Assembly (NCBI GenBank): GCA_000431515.1
Contig: HF991339.1
Span: 13,091 to 36,689 of the forward strand
Length of the DNA: 23,599 bases
Direction: 5' to 3'
DNA from: Clostridium sp. CAG:632
GTDB lineage: Bacteria; Bacillota; Clostridia; Lachnospirales; Lachnospiraceae
The translations under genes were made by a program, and so were the position numbers. The notes beneath the pieces are model-generated. The model was not told the origin of the DNA. It was given only the letters and a program-made list of their open reading frames with translations, and did not search any database. Shown here piece by piece: positions 1 to 8,340 of this stretch (position 1 is the first letter of the stretch; each line of letters opens with the position of its first letter).

Positions 1-64
1 TCTCCGCGGAAGCCGAAACCGTTCGCGGATGTTAATAAATACATATAATAAAGGAGAGATTATT

Positions 65-545
65 ATGAAAAAAACAACAAACAAAGGTTTCTCAATGGTC
101 GAGCTGATCATCGTAATTGCTATCATGGCTATCTTAGCTGCTGCATTAGCACCATCCCTGATCAAGTACATTAACAAGTCAAGATTAAGTACCGACCTTT
201 CAACCGGTAACTCAATCGTCAACCGGTAACTCAATCGTAAGCGCAGCTACTTCCGCAATGGCAGTAGAGAAGGCAAATGATGAGGTTGCTTCTTATGCAG
301 CTTGGACAGATGTTAACTCTGTATTAAATCAGAAGGGCTCAAACAGCTTCGCATCTGAGTTCGCTAACGTAATGGCTGTTGACACTGTAACAGGTAAGTC
401 AAAGAAGGATGTTGCTGGTAATGCAATTCCTAATGCTGGTGTATTCTATATGCAGATCAGTGGTAATGCAGTTAATGTAGCATATGGTGCTACTGATGCA
501 GATCACATGATTTCACCTACAACTGGTGCAAGCTTAGCTGAATAA
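65..545 (+). pseudogene. pilA: Type IV major pilin gene, frameshifted by a 19-bp tandem duplication
   Basis: The reading frame from ATG 65 has a strong Shine-Dalgarno (AAGGAGAG, 51-58) and encodes a class III prepilin signal, MKKTTNKG|FSMVELIIVIA, with Glu at mature position 5 and a long hydrophobic helix. This is the hallmark of structural pilins cut by PilD at the inner membrane. The frame stops at 227-229 after 54 residues. The rest of a pilin continues in another frame to a stop ending at 545. Between them the 19-bp unit CAACCGGTAACTCAATCGT occurs twice, head to tail (201-238). Removing one copy rejoins the two halves exactly (TGNSIV-SAATSAMAVEK) and gives a 153-aa protein, a normal size for a major pilin. 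As it stands, only the N-terminal helix would be made. An upstream in-frame ATG at 29 lacks a well-placed ribosome site. The defect could be a real mutation, a reversible phase switch or an assembly error. Confidence 0.9.
201..238 (+). repeat. Perfect 19-bp tandem duplication inside the pilin gene
   Basis: Two identical adjacent copies of CAACCGGTAACTCAATCGT lie at 201-219 and 220-238. The unit length is not a multiple of three, so the second copy shifts the frame and brings the TAA at 227-229 into frame. Loss of one copy by slipped-strand pairing or recombination would restore the full pilin. Confidence 0.97.
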
Positions 546-557
546 TTAGGATTATTT

Positions 558-591
558 ATAACACATGTCCGGAAAGCCGGACGTGTGTTAT
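558..591 (+). terminator. Strong hairpin just after the pilin stop (attenuator or mRNA-stabilising stem)
   Basis: Arms at 558-572 and 577-591 pair over 15 bp (one G-U pair) around an AAAG loop. There is no T run after the stem, so it is not a classical intrinsic terminator. It sits between the pilin and the low-abundance machinery genes, so partial termination or protection of the pilin mRNA 3' end is plausible. That role is inferred. Confidence 0.6.
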
Positions 592-613
592 ATGTATATA
601 GGTGGTATATGAT

Positions 614-1414
614 ATGAAGTGGCTGAATCTATTGATTGTTGCGGTTTCGGGGCTGGTAACAGGGCTGGTATTCCGTCGTGCGTACGGATGTATCCGTTAT
701 ATCCGGAAGATGGACGAAGAGGAATTGACATGTAATACCTGTGAACAGAAGGATGGATGTATTGCCATGAAGAGCATCGGTTCATCGAACTGGGTGACAG
801 AATTTACATATACAACTTATTTACTGATGCAAAAGAAATGTACGTATGCACAGGCACAAAAGCCTGCATATATGATTCCTTTTGCTATTTTAAACAGTGC
901 ATTGTATGTGGTGCTTTATTTAGTCTATGGCTGGTCTGTGGATTTTGTAACCTACGCACTCAGTACAACCGCACTGATTTATGTGGGAATCATAGACTGG
1001 AATACCCAGTATATCCCGGCAGAGTTTAATTTGATAATATTTATACTTGGACTGATTCGACTATGCGTTCGGCCGGAACACTGGGTGGAACAGGTCGTAG
1101 GTCTATTTGCGGTCAGCGTTTTCTTATTACTGATCGATCTGGTCGGGACGAAGATCCGGCATGGAGATCATGTAATGGGTGGCGGCGACATTAAGCTCAT
1201 GGCAGCGGCTGGCTTACTTATAGGCTGGAAACTGAATATTGTAGCATTTATGATGGGATGCGTCTGCGGAAGCATTCTGCATCTGATTATCATGAAGATA
1301 GGTGGACGGGAGCACAAGCTGGCTTTCGGACCGTATTTGGCACTCGGGATCTATCTTGCCATGATATGTGGTGAACAGCTGGTGAGCTGGTACCTAGGTA
1401 TTATGGGCTTGTAG
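614..1414 (+). CDS. pilD: Prepilin peptidase (A24 aspartic protease, PilD/ComC type)
   Basis: Polytopic membrane protein of 266 aa from ATG 614; a GTG at 602 is also in frame but lies inside the apparent Shine-Dalgarno AGGTGG (600-605). It would cleave the short basic leaders of the prepilins encoded around it. The two catalytic aspartates are visible: D128 in GIIDWNTQYIP and D192 in GGGDIKLMAAAG, followed by the conserved FGPYLALG segment near residue 238. The N-terminal cytoplasmic loop has C40-x2-C43 and C49 rather than the usual two CxxC pairs of bifunctional PilD enzymes, so N-methylation of pilins by this protein is uncertain. About six hydrophobic helices follow. Its place directly after the pilin gene fits the role. 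I am confident of the family; the methyltransferase question is open. Confidence 0.93.
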   Translation: MKWLNLLIVAVSGLVTGLVFRRAYGCIRYIRKMDEEELTCNTCEQKDGCIAMKSIGSSNWVTEFTYTTYLLMQKKCTYAQAQKPAYMIPFAILNSALYVVLYLVYGWSVDFVTYALSTTALIYVGIIDWNTQYIPAEFNLIIFILGLIRLCVRPEHWVEQVVGLFAVSVFLLLIDLVGTKIRHGDHVMGGGDIKLMAAAGLLIGWKLNIVAFMMGCVCGSILHLIIMKIGGREHKLAFGPYLALGIYLAMICGEQLVSWYLGIMGL

Positions 1415-1457
1415 CCCTAAATATATTTTACACTGATTAGCGAGGGAGGCTACGAAA

Positions 1458-3095
1458 ATGGCAAACAATAAAGTCTTAACCATAGACATTACGAATGAAA
1501 GCATTACAATTGTTGAAGTTACAGCTTCACAAAAGAAACAGACGTATATACATAATGCGTTGATTTTTGAAACGCCGGAAGGTGGATATGAAGACGGTTA
1601 TATTCGGGATAAGGACCTGATCGGTTCGACCATCAGAGAACAGTTGGCATCGAACGGAATAACGAATAAGAATGCAATATTCGTTCTGTCTTCAAGCAAG
1701 ATCGTGAGCAGAGAGGTTGTTATCCCATATGTACCGGATAAGAAGATCCCTGCAATTATTAATTCGAATGCATCAGAATATTTTCCTGTTAATATAGAGG
1801 ATTATGTTGTTGCACATTCTGTACTGGAAACTGTAGTTGGTGAGGATGGTGCGAAGAACCGCAGAGTCCTGGTTGTTGCGGTGCCACAGCAGATGCTGCA
1901 GACATATTATGAGGTAGCAAGCGTTGCCGGACTGACGGTTCAGTCAATAGATTATATCGGTAATGCAATGTTACAGCTGATCAAGACACAGACGAATGAT
2001 ATCTCAACCACCATGGTAGTTGAGATCGGCGGAGAGTCTACAGTCTTGAATATCGTAAAGGGTGACACCCTTCTGTTACAGAGAACTGTACCATATGGTA
2101 TCAATGCAGTTGTAGCGGAAGTAATGGAAAGCAAAGAAGTAGATGCGGCAACAGCACTTACCATGTTGCAGACAGATCGTATGATCACAGTTGATTTTGA
2201 TGATGATCCGATCACCGGAGCATTCCGTTATCTGATCAACAACATCGGACGAGTTATGGATTACTACGGCTCCAGAAATCCGGATAAGCCGATTGAAGAT
2301 GTTTATCTGACCGGTGATGGCGCATTGATCCGTGGTATTGACGGTCTGTTTAAGATTCAGCTGAACGTAGCAACAAAAGTTATGGACAGCTTATACAATG
2401 TAAAGTTTGACGATAAGATCAATACCCAGATTTACAATCCGGTATATCTGATCGGTTCGATTGGTGCAGCTATGGCACCTATGGGATTCCTCCTGAAGGA
2501 ACAGGCTGCCAAGAAAGCCAGTCAGGGAGCTACAGCAATCTTTGTTGTAATTCTGGTTCTTGCAATTATCGGAACCGGAACAGGCTGTGGTATTGCATTA
2601 GTTGCTAAGCAGGCGGCGAAGGCCGGCAAGCAGGCAGTACAGAGACAGATAGATGAGATTAAGGATATTGAAGATATATATAATGAGTATTTACAGAGCC
2701 AGGCAGAGTACAATGATATGTTAACATTGTATGATTCAACCAAGATCTCTAATGAGTACATGATGCAGTTCTGGAACAAGCTGGAGGAATGCCTTCCTAC
2801 TAATGTAAATGTAAAGAGCATTTCGTCATCTTCTGACAGTGTTTCAATCGTGATGCAGAGTACAGATTATGATTCGATCGCAAGACTGGTTGTTGATCTG
2901 AGAAGCGTAGACTGTATCCAGGATGCGTTCATCGCAGCCATTGAGCAGAAGGAGGAAGATAATTCAGATGCGGTTGTTTATGAGTATACAGTAACCTGCA
3001 ACTATGTTCTTCCTGAATATGAAGCAGCACCGGCTGACGATACAACAGCAGCTGACGGAAGCAGCACAGAAGAAACAACAGAAGCAGCACAGTAA
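1458..3095 (+). CDS. pilM: PilM-PilN fusion protein of the type IV pilus assembly platform
   Basis: 545 aa, with ribosome site GAGGGAGG about 10 nt before ATG 1458. Residues 1-345 look like the actin-like ATPase PilM: a first phosphate-type segment VLTIDITNESITIVEV at the start, a second, MVVEIGGESTVLNIV, near 186-200, and an adenosine-type segment VYLTGDGALIRGI near 282-294. A single transmembrane helix follows at about 359-383. After it come a coiled-coil stretch (385-425) and a small alpha/beta domain (430-520) as in PilN. The C-terminal tail is rich in Ala, Thr, Asp and Glu. In most T4P systems PilM is cytoplasmic and binds the N-terminal peptide of a separate PilN; here the two are one chain. 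The gene lies between pilD and the PilO-like gene, the expected position. Confidence 0.88.
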   Translation: MANNKVLTIDITNESITIVEVTASQKKQTYIHNALIFETPEGGYEDGYIRDKDLIGSTIREQLASNGITNKNAIFVLSSSKIVSREVVIPYVPDKKIPAIINSNASEYFPVNIEDYVVAHSVLETVVGEDGAKNRRVLVVAVPQQMLQTYYEVASVAGLTVQSIDYIGNAMLQLIKTQTNDISTTMVVEIGGESTVLNIVKGDTLLLQRTVPYGINAVVAEVMESKEVDAATALTMLQTDRMITVDFDDDPITGAFRYLINNIGRVMDYYGSRNPDKPIEDVYLTGDGALIRGIDGLFKIQLNVATKVMDSLYNVKFDDKINTQIYNPVYLIGSIGAAMAPMGFLLKEQAAKKASQGATAIFVVILVLAIIGTGTGCGIALVAKQAAKAGKQAVQRQIDEIKDIEDIYNEYLQSQAEYNDMLTLYDSTKISNEYMMQFWNKLEECLPTNVNVKSISSSSDSVSIVMQSTDYDSIARLVVDLRSVDCIQDAFIAAIEQKEEDNSDAVVYEYTVTCNYVLPEYEAAPADDTTAADGSSTEETTEAAQ

Positions 3096-3108
3096 GGAGG
3101 GAAGAATC

Positions 3109-4296
3109 ATGAATGAGACATATAAGAAGTTATTGTTAGGTGTATTAAGTGTATTGATCGTCTTTTTGGGAATCTTCTTCATTATCCGTCCGGCGAATGA
3201 GGAGACGAAGAAGCTTGTAAAAGAAACAGCTGATATGACAGCATATCTGAATGACTTGAAGAGTAAAGAAGTAAATCGTGACCAGTATGTAGCAGATACA
3301 GCAGCGAATTATGAGATGTTTGAAGATAAGTTAAACGAGTTCCCATCTAATCTGGATCAGGAATATCAGATTGAATTCATTCAGGGAATTCGGAACAATC
3401 CGGATATCAATTATGATGTATCTTCTTTAGGAATGGTACAGCCATCCATGTTCTATGTGCTGGGTGGTGGTACTTCTACTGATGCGGCTGCAACTGATAC
3501 AGCAGCGGATACAACTGCAGCTGCTGATACAGCGGATGCAACTGCGGCTGCTGATACAACGGATGCAACTGCGGCTGCTGATGATAAGTATACATGCTAC
3601 ACAGCAACCATGGCATTACAGTACAATGGTGATTATAAGGGCGTAAAGGCATTTGTAGACTATGTATCTTCTTATGCATACCGTATGACGATTGATAATG
3701 TAACAGTTGAGAATGATAAGGATAATCCGGATAAATTCAGCGGTGAAATGCTTGTTAACGTATACTGTATTACCGGCAAGGGCAGAGAAGAAAATGCAGA
3801 GATCAATCTGGATGAGATTCAGACCGGTGTAGATAATCTGTTTACATCAGGAAGCTCTAACGGTGTGGTTTCTAAGTATGCATCTGATAACGGTGAAGCA
3901 ATCAAGGCTGATTATGATTTATATCTGGCTGTAAACCCTGCAGGTAGTGATGCATCAGCTAAGGTATTAGGATTAAAGACCGGCGGAAGCAATGTTACCA
4001 GCAGTAAGTCAGAGTCTGAGCAGGTAACTGTCAGTGTATCAAAAGATGGCGATAAGTATGTTGTAGAATATGCGATCGGCAATAATAAGCAGAGACAGGA
4101 ATTTGACCCTGGTGAGGATCTGACAATGCTGATCCAGTCTTCAGATTTGAAGGATGAAGCTGCAGACCAGAATAAGGTTGTAGTATCTCTGGAGAATTCT
4201 ACAGATAAGACATTATATGTAAAGATTGCAGATGATGCATCTGCAAATCGTGTAAAGATTGCAAATCGGGCAGGTAATGTTAGCGTTTACAAGTAG
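3109..4296 (+). CDS. pilO: PilO-like type IV pilus assembly protein with extended C-terminus
   Basis: 395 aa from ATG 3109; the ribosome site (AAGGAGGG) overlaps the stop codon of the preceding gene. An upstream in-frame ATG at 3004 would run through that gene and is rejected. Residues 8-26 form a membrane helix, 30-70 a coiled coil, and about 160-225 an alpha/beta domain with the pattern seen in PilO (MALQYNGDYKGVKAFVDYVS). An Ala/Thr/Asp-rich linker at about 124-157 contains a 27-bp in-frame tandem repeat. The final 170 residues are a beta-rich region not found in ordinary PilO proteins of about 200 aa; I do not recognise it. PilO normally pairs with PilN in the inner-membrane alignment complex, and gene order supports this. 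Family call is good; the extra region is unassigned. Confidence 0.8.
   Translation: MNETYKKLLLGVLSVLIVFLGIFFIIRPANEETKKLVKETADMTAYLNDLKSKEVNRDQYVADTAANYEMFEDKLNEFPSNLDQEYQIEFIQGIRNNPDINYDVSSLGMVQPSMFYVLGGGTSTDAAATDTAADTTAAADTADATAAADTTDATAAADDKYTCYTATMALQYNGDYKGVKAFVDYVSSYAYRMTIDNVTVENDKDNPDKFSGEMLVNVYCITGKGREENAEINLDEIQTGVDNLFTSGSSNGVVSKYASDNGEAIKADYDLYLAVNPAGSDASAKVLGLKTGGSNVTSSKSESEQVTVSVSKDGDKYVVEYAIGNNKQRQEFDPGEDLTMLIQSSDLKDEAADQNKVVVSLENSTDKTLYVKIADDASANRVKIANRAGNVSVYK
3526..3579 (+). repeat. 27-bp in-frame tandem repeat in the PilO-like linker
   Basis: Two adjacent 27-bp units (3526-3552 and 3553-3579) differ by one base and encode DTADATAAA and DTTDATAAA. A more degenerate third unit lies just upstream (about 3496-3525). 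The unit keeps frame, so copy-number changes would alter only linker length. Confidence 0.9.
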
Positions 4297-4310
4297 AATG
4301 GAGTGATCAC

Positions 4311-5777
4311 ATGAAGAAAGCAAATAACAAAGGTGTCAGCTTGATCGAGATTCTGATCGCCGTCGTTGTTTTTACTATCTGTATAACTCCTATTGTAATG
4401 CAATTAACGACAGGTATTCGCATTGGTAATAAAGCGAAAGACCAGCAGGCGGCTACCGATTATGCAAGATCAATTGCAGAAACTATGAAACAGATGCAGC
4501 TTCAGGAAGGATATGATTCCACGAATCTATCCGACCTGGAGTCGGCATTAGATATTACAACCGGTACAATGATTGCAGAGAATACATTCTATTCCGTAAA
4601 ACAGGATGGGACAACAGGCACAATCATTCCTGCCAATTCTACGCTGAAATCATATCCCGGTAATTCCATAGCCGGCGGAACAAATTACAGTTCGGTAACA
4701 GATATGTACCAGCAGCTGAATGCGGCTAATAAGAGCTTAGGTGCAGCAAGCAAGGAAGCATTAGTTCGGCAGTATGTATTTAAGGGTGATGCAAATGTAG
4801 AGTATCGTGATTATGATGTGGAAATCACAATGAATACGAAGCCATATGCAATTGAATCCCTGACAAATGCAAGCTATAAAGATCCTAACTCGGTAAATCT
4901 GAACAATTTATCCGATCTGGATGCAAATAATGAAGCATTGATTACCAGAGCATCCAATTATGATGCAACAGCGACAGTATCGTTCTACAATGCCACGATT
5001 GCAGCACTGCAGCGCTCAGATAGTATAGAGGATCAGCAGAAGGCGGTACAGATCATGAACGGAAATGCGACCATTGGTGATTCTGCTACAAAGGAAACCA
5101 TCATTGAGATCAATCCGATTACAGATGCAACCGGAAATAAGTATGAAGTGTCCTGCAGTATTGTATATACAAACACGGATCCACTGGGAGTCCTTGGTTC
5201 CGAAAAGAGTCATAAATATGGCGTATTTGATCAGAAATTCAAAGAGCTTCCGGAAGTTTACCTGATGTATAACCAGTTTGTATACGGTACATCATTTCAG
5301 GATGATCTGATTACGATTAAGAATAATGTAAGGGAAAAAGCGAAGGTATATGTGATCAGAACAGTTGCGGATGATTCTAATATTAATCGTATTACAACAC
5401 TGGAAGGTGCTGATGGAGGAAATCTGATTCCTACCGGTAAGGCACAGTACCGGGATGATATGAACGGCACGAAATATTTGTATCAGACACAGTTTGTAAT
5501 TGAGAATGATGCTACGATCTATCCGGTAGAGGTTTATACCAATATTCCGATGCATAAGGATGATGGTACATTGAATGTTGGAACAAAGGGTGTAGCGGGA
5601 GATCGGAATTATAAGATGGTGGTGAAAGCAAACCTGGCTGCGACTTATATTGTTCGTCCGTTAAGTGAAGATGAACGGTATTCGGCACAGGGACGTATGT
5701 ATGAGATTGTTGTGAAATTAACAAACAAGGATACCGGTGTTGAAACAACATTTGATACTTCAAAGGGGGATTACTGA
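4311..5777 (+). CDS. Large minor pseudopilin (class III signal, PilV/GspI-like N-terminus)
   Basis: 488 aa from ATG 4311, preceded by GGAG at 4300-4303. The N-terminus MKKANNKG|VSLIEILIAVVVF is a prepilin leader with Gly at -1 and Glu at mature +5, followed by one hydrophobic helix. The remaining 440 or so residues are extracellular, rich in Asn, Thr, Asp and Tyr, and far longer than typical minor pilins of 120-200 aa. I do not recognise a domain in that part. It is expected to be cleaved by the PilD encoded upstream and to enter the pilus or its initiation complex. The stop overlaps the next start (ATGA), suggesting coupled translation with the 850-aa gene. The specific minor-pilin class is uncertain. 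Confidence 0.82.
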   Translation: MKKANNKGVSLIEILIAVVVFTICITPIVMQLTTGIRIGNKAKDQQAATDYARSIAETMKQMQLQEGYDSTNLSDLESALDITTGTMIAENTFYSVKQDGTTGTIIPANSTLKSYPGNSIAGGTNYSSVTDMYQQLNAANKSLGAASKEALVRQYVFKGDANVEYRDYDVEITMNTKPYAIESLTNASYKDPNSVNLNNLSDLDANNEALITRASNYDATATVSFYNATIAALQRSDSIEDQQKAVQIMNGNATIGDSATKETIIEINPITDATGNKYEVSCSIVYTNTDPLGVLGSEKSHKYGVFDQKFKELPEVYLMYNQFVYGTSFQDDLITIKNNVREKAKVYVIRTVADDSNINRITTLEGADGGNLIPTGKAQYRDDMNGTKYLYQTQFVIENDATIYPVEVYTNIPMHKDDGTLNVGTKGVAGDRNYKMVVKANLAATYIVRPLSEDERYSAQGRMYEIVVKLTNKDTGVETTFDTSKGDY

Positions 5778-8329
5778 TGCGGAAATTACTTAGAAAAAAA
5801 TTAAATAATGAAGGTAATACTTTCATCGTAATCATGGTAACCCTGGCATGTATGGGCATCCTGGTTGGAGTTATTCTGGCAACTGTTGGATATTATCAGA
5901 GAATGCGCTATGTAGATATGAAGAATAAGAATAACTTCTATTATGCAGAAAAAGCGATGGATGAGATCTATACAGGTGTTGGTAACGATTCGGTACAGTA
6001 TCTGGTATCTGCATATTCTGATACAGTAGAGGTATTGTTATACTATGGTAAAGATAAGATGACCGGAGAATACCGGTATATGTCGATTGATCCGAAGCAG
6101 GCGAATGAGATCATGAAACAGAAGTTCCTGGAGAAAATGGCAACAAATGATGCATATAAGTCACAGCAGAAATTATATGAGCATTTGAGTGCATTTATTT
6201 CAACTCCGGGTGTGGAGCTGGTGGATCCTGCAACTCTGGCAGCAACAGAACCAAGACTTTATATGGAAGTTGTAACAACAACGAAGGGTGTTGGACCGAG
6301 TGCAACGAAGACATATGATAAGCTGGTGATTCATAATGTGACGGTAAAGCATACAAATGCAGAAGGTTATACACAGTCGATCACAACAGATATTACGATT
6401 ACAGAACCTGAATTTAATGTAGCATTCAGTAATGTAGATGCGGCAGTTAACTCCTTATATAATTTCTCCATGATCGCAGATATGGGTATCGAGTTTAACA
6501 AAGCAACAACGGAAAATCAGAGTGTTACGATTACCGGTGATGTCTATGCAGCATCTGATTATTACAATAAAGCATATAATGAGACTGCCGGTACACGGGT
6601 ATCCAGTCATGCGGCTGATGCGCTTGATACAACTACGGATAACAGCCGGTATTCAGGTTTCTATGCATATGAAAGTAATGTCAATGTAATGGCACAGAAA
6701 TTTATTATACCGGGAAGTATTGCACTGGTAAATAATTCAGCAGTCAGTATTGCAGGTAATTCAGTGACAGGTGATTCCAACGCTGAGGTCTGGGCAGATA
6801 ATATTATTCTGACACCGGCATCTACCAGAACAATGAGTGTAAATAATGCGGGTGGATCGCTTACTATGTATGCGAATGCATATATCGCTGATGATATGGA
6901 AGTAAACAATGATGATGCAGAAGTGACCTTATCCGGTAATTATTATGGATATAACTTCTCGCAGACCAGTGCTTCACAGAGAACCTTATCCGAATATGCA
7001 AGCTCCGGAAGAAAGCATTATGACAGTAGTGCAATTATTGTAAACGGTAATGATGCTTATCTGGATTTTACCGGCTTAAGAGATCTGTGGGTAGCGGGTC
7101 GTGCTTATATTGAAACAACCAGACAGCAGCAGGTAACAACCAGTGATGATGGCAAGACTGCCACAACCAGTTATGTAACATATGCAGATAATACTGATGT
7201 AAGAACCGGTGAATCTATCTCAGTTAAGAGTAATCAGCTGGCATATGTGCCATATGGCATTGAAGAACAGAAGGCAGGAGGAAAGGTAGTAGGAAAGAAA
7301 CCTATTTTCACCAAAGCATATCCTGCATTCAATAACTACATATATATTCAGCTGACCAGTAAAGGCTGGGTAGAGATTGGTGATGAAGTGGCTGAAAATA
7401 CAGTTTCGGATAAAACCTATTACTATCTGAAGTTTACCAGTGCAACTGCAGCAGCAGAGTTTTTTGACTGGTATGCCAACGAATTACCTAACGAGCCTGG
7501 ATACGAGCTTGCGACTGATATAGCAAATATCCGTCAGTATTCGGATTTCAATGTTAAGGGTATTAATATTACAGAGAGCGGAAGTAATATAACCAGAGTT
7601 ACTACATCCGGTGCATATACAACCGGCGCTTTGAATGTAGCGAATAACAAATATCTCAAGGTGAGCGTACCGAATTATGCGAATGGTAATAGCCTGATCG
7701 ACGGTGAAAATGAAAGTACGACAATCGCAGATATCAGTTCCAAGGCTACACAATACAATGAATCATATAATGAAATGAAGTATGTATTACAAACCATTGA
7801 TCTGAGTCTTTATACGGGTGACCTGCTGACGGAGATGACATCAATGAAGGATACTATTAAGACAACAGATGCAAAGGATATTACACCTATTAATCAGTAT
7901 CTGGATTTCTCAAAGTTAAACGGTAAAAGCTTAAATGGTGTCAAGCTTGGTAATTATTATGTATGGATTTCGGATGGTGATGTAACAGTAAATGCACCGA
8001 CAGGAACCGGTGGTAAGGTAATGGGTATTATTCTTACAAAGGGTGATGTGACATTTGCATCGGATGTAAAACGGTTCGAAGGACTGATCGTATCCGGTAG
8101 TAAGATTAAGGTTGATCATCCGATGGATTTCGTTGCAAATGCTGAAATCGTAAAGACAGTACTTGCGACAGCAGATGCAAGTAAGGGTGATGCAGATGAT
8201 TATTCTGACATATGTGAGATCTTTAAGGATTATACTGCAGATTCTACAACTACAGAAGATAAATCGGTAGGAAGCATTGAAATTGGCGATGTACTCCAGT
8301 ATGAGAACTGGAAGAAGAATGTAGAGTAG
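5777..8329 (+). CDS. PilX/GspK-like protein with a large beta-rich body
   Basis: 850 aa; ATG 5777 overlaps the previous stop as ATGA. The N-terminus has a basic stretch, then NNEGNTFIVIMVTLACMG and a hydrophobic helix (about 15-40), followed by MKNKNNFYYAEKAMDEI, which resembles the PilX N-terminal region. The glutamate expected at mature position 5 is absent, as known for GspK-type pseudopilins. From about residue 240 to 450 there are many short strands with alternating Val, Ile and Asn/Gly (VTITGDVYAAS, VTLSGNYYG, AIIVNGNDAYLDF), and again near 710-790 (DVTVNAPTGTGG, GDVTFASDV). This suggests a right-handed beta-helix or bactofilin-like stack. It probably caps the pilus with the other minor pilins. 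The fold is inferred from pattern only. Confidence 0.75.
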   Translation: MRKLLRKKLNNEGNTFIVIMVTLACMGILVGVILATVGYYQRMRYVDMKNKNNFYYAEKAMDEIYTGVGNDSVQYLVSAYSDTVEVLLYYGKDKMTGEYRYMSIDPKQANEIMKQKFLEKMATNDAYKSQQKLYEHLSAFISTPGVELVDPATLAATEPRLYMEVVTTTKGVGPSATKTYDKLVIHNVTVKHTNAEGYTQSITTDITITEPEFNVAFSNVDAAVNSLYNFSMIADMGIEFNKATTENQSVTITGDVYAASDYYNKAYNETAGTRVSSHAADALDTTTDNSRYSGFYAYESNVNVMAQKFIIPGSIALVNNSAVSIAGNSVTGDSNAEVWADNIILTPASTRTMSVNNAGGSLTMYANAYIADDMEVNNDDAEVTLSGNYYGYNFSQTSASQRTLSEYASSGRKHYDSSAIIVNGNDAYLDFTGLRDLWVAGRAYIETTRQQQVTTSDDGKTATTSYVTYADNTDVRTGESISVKSNQLAYVPYGIEEQKAGGKVVGKKPIFTKAYPAFNNYIYIQLTSKGWVEIGDEVAENTVSDKTYYYLKFTSATAAAEFFDWYANELPNEPGYELATDIANIRQYSDFNVKGINITESGSNITRVTTSGAYTTGALNVANNKYLKVSVPNYANGNSLIDGENESTTIADISSKATQYNESYNEMKYVLQTIDLSLYTGDLLTEMTSMKDTIKTTDAKDITPINQYLDFSKLNGKSLNGVKLGNYYVWISDGDVTVNAPTGTGGKVMGIILTKGDVTFASDVKRFEGLIVSGSKIKVDHPMDFVANAEIVKTVLATADASKGDADDYSDICEIFKDYTADSTTTEDKSVGSIEIGDVLQYENWKKNVE

Positions 8330-8340
8330 GTGGTGAGCGT

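Noticed and set aside
1..48. Possible 3' end of an upstream gene, with frame 1 open to TAA at 46-48 (ending FADVNKYI)
   Set aside because: Only 15 codons are visible and no family can be recognised; position before the pilin ribosome site is suggestive but not enough.
44..49. TATAAT just before the pilin gene as a -10 element
   Set aside because: The -35 position (21-26, GTTCGC) does not match, and a start near 56 would fall inside the Shine-Dalgarno, leaving no usable leader.
258..545. Separate 95-aa gene starting at ATG 258
   Set aside because: No ribosome site, and the sequence is exactly the missing C-terminal part of the pilin when one 19-bp copy is removed.
3004..3108. Longer start for the PilO-like protein at ATG 3004
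   Set aside because: It would overlap the PilM-PilN gene by about 90 bp; ATG 3109 has a strong ribosome site and is followed by the expected membrane helix.
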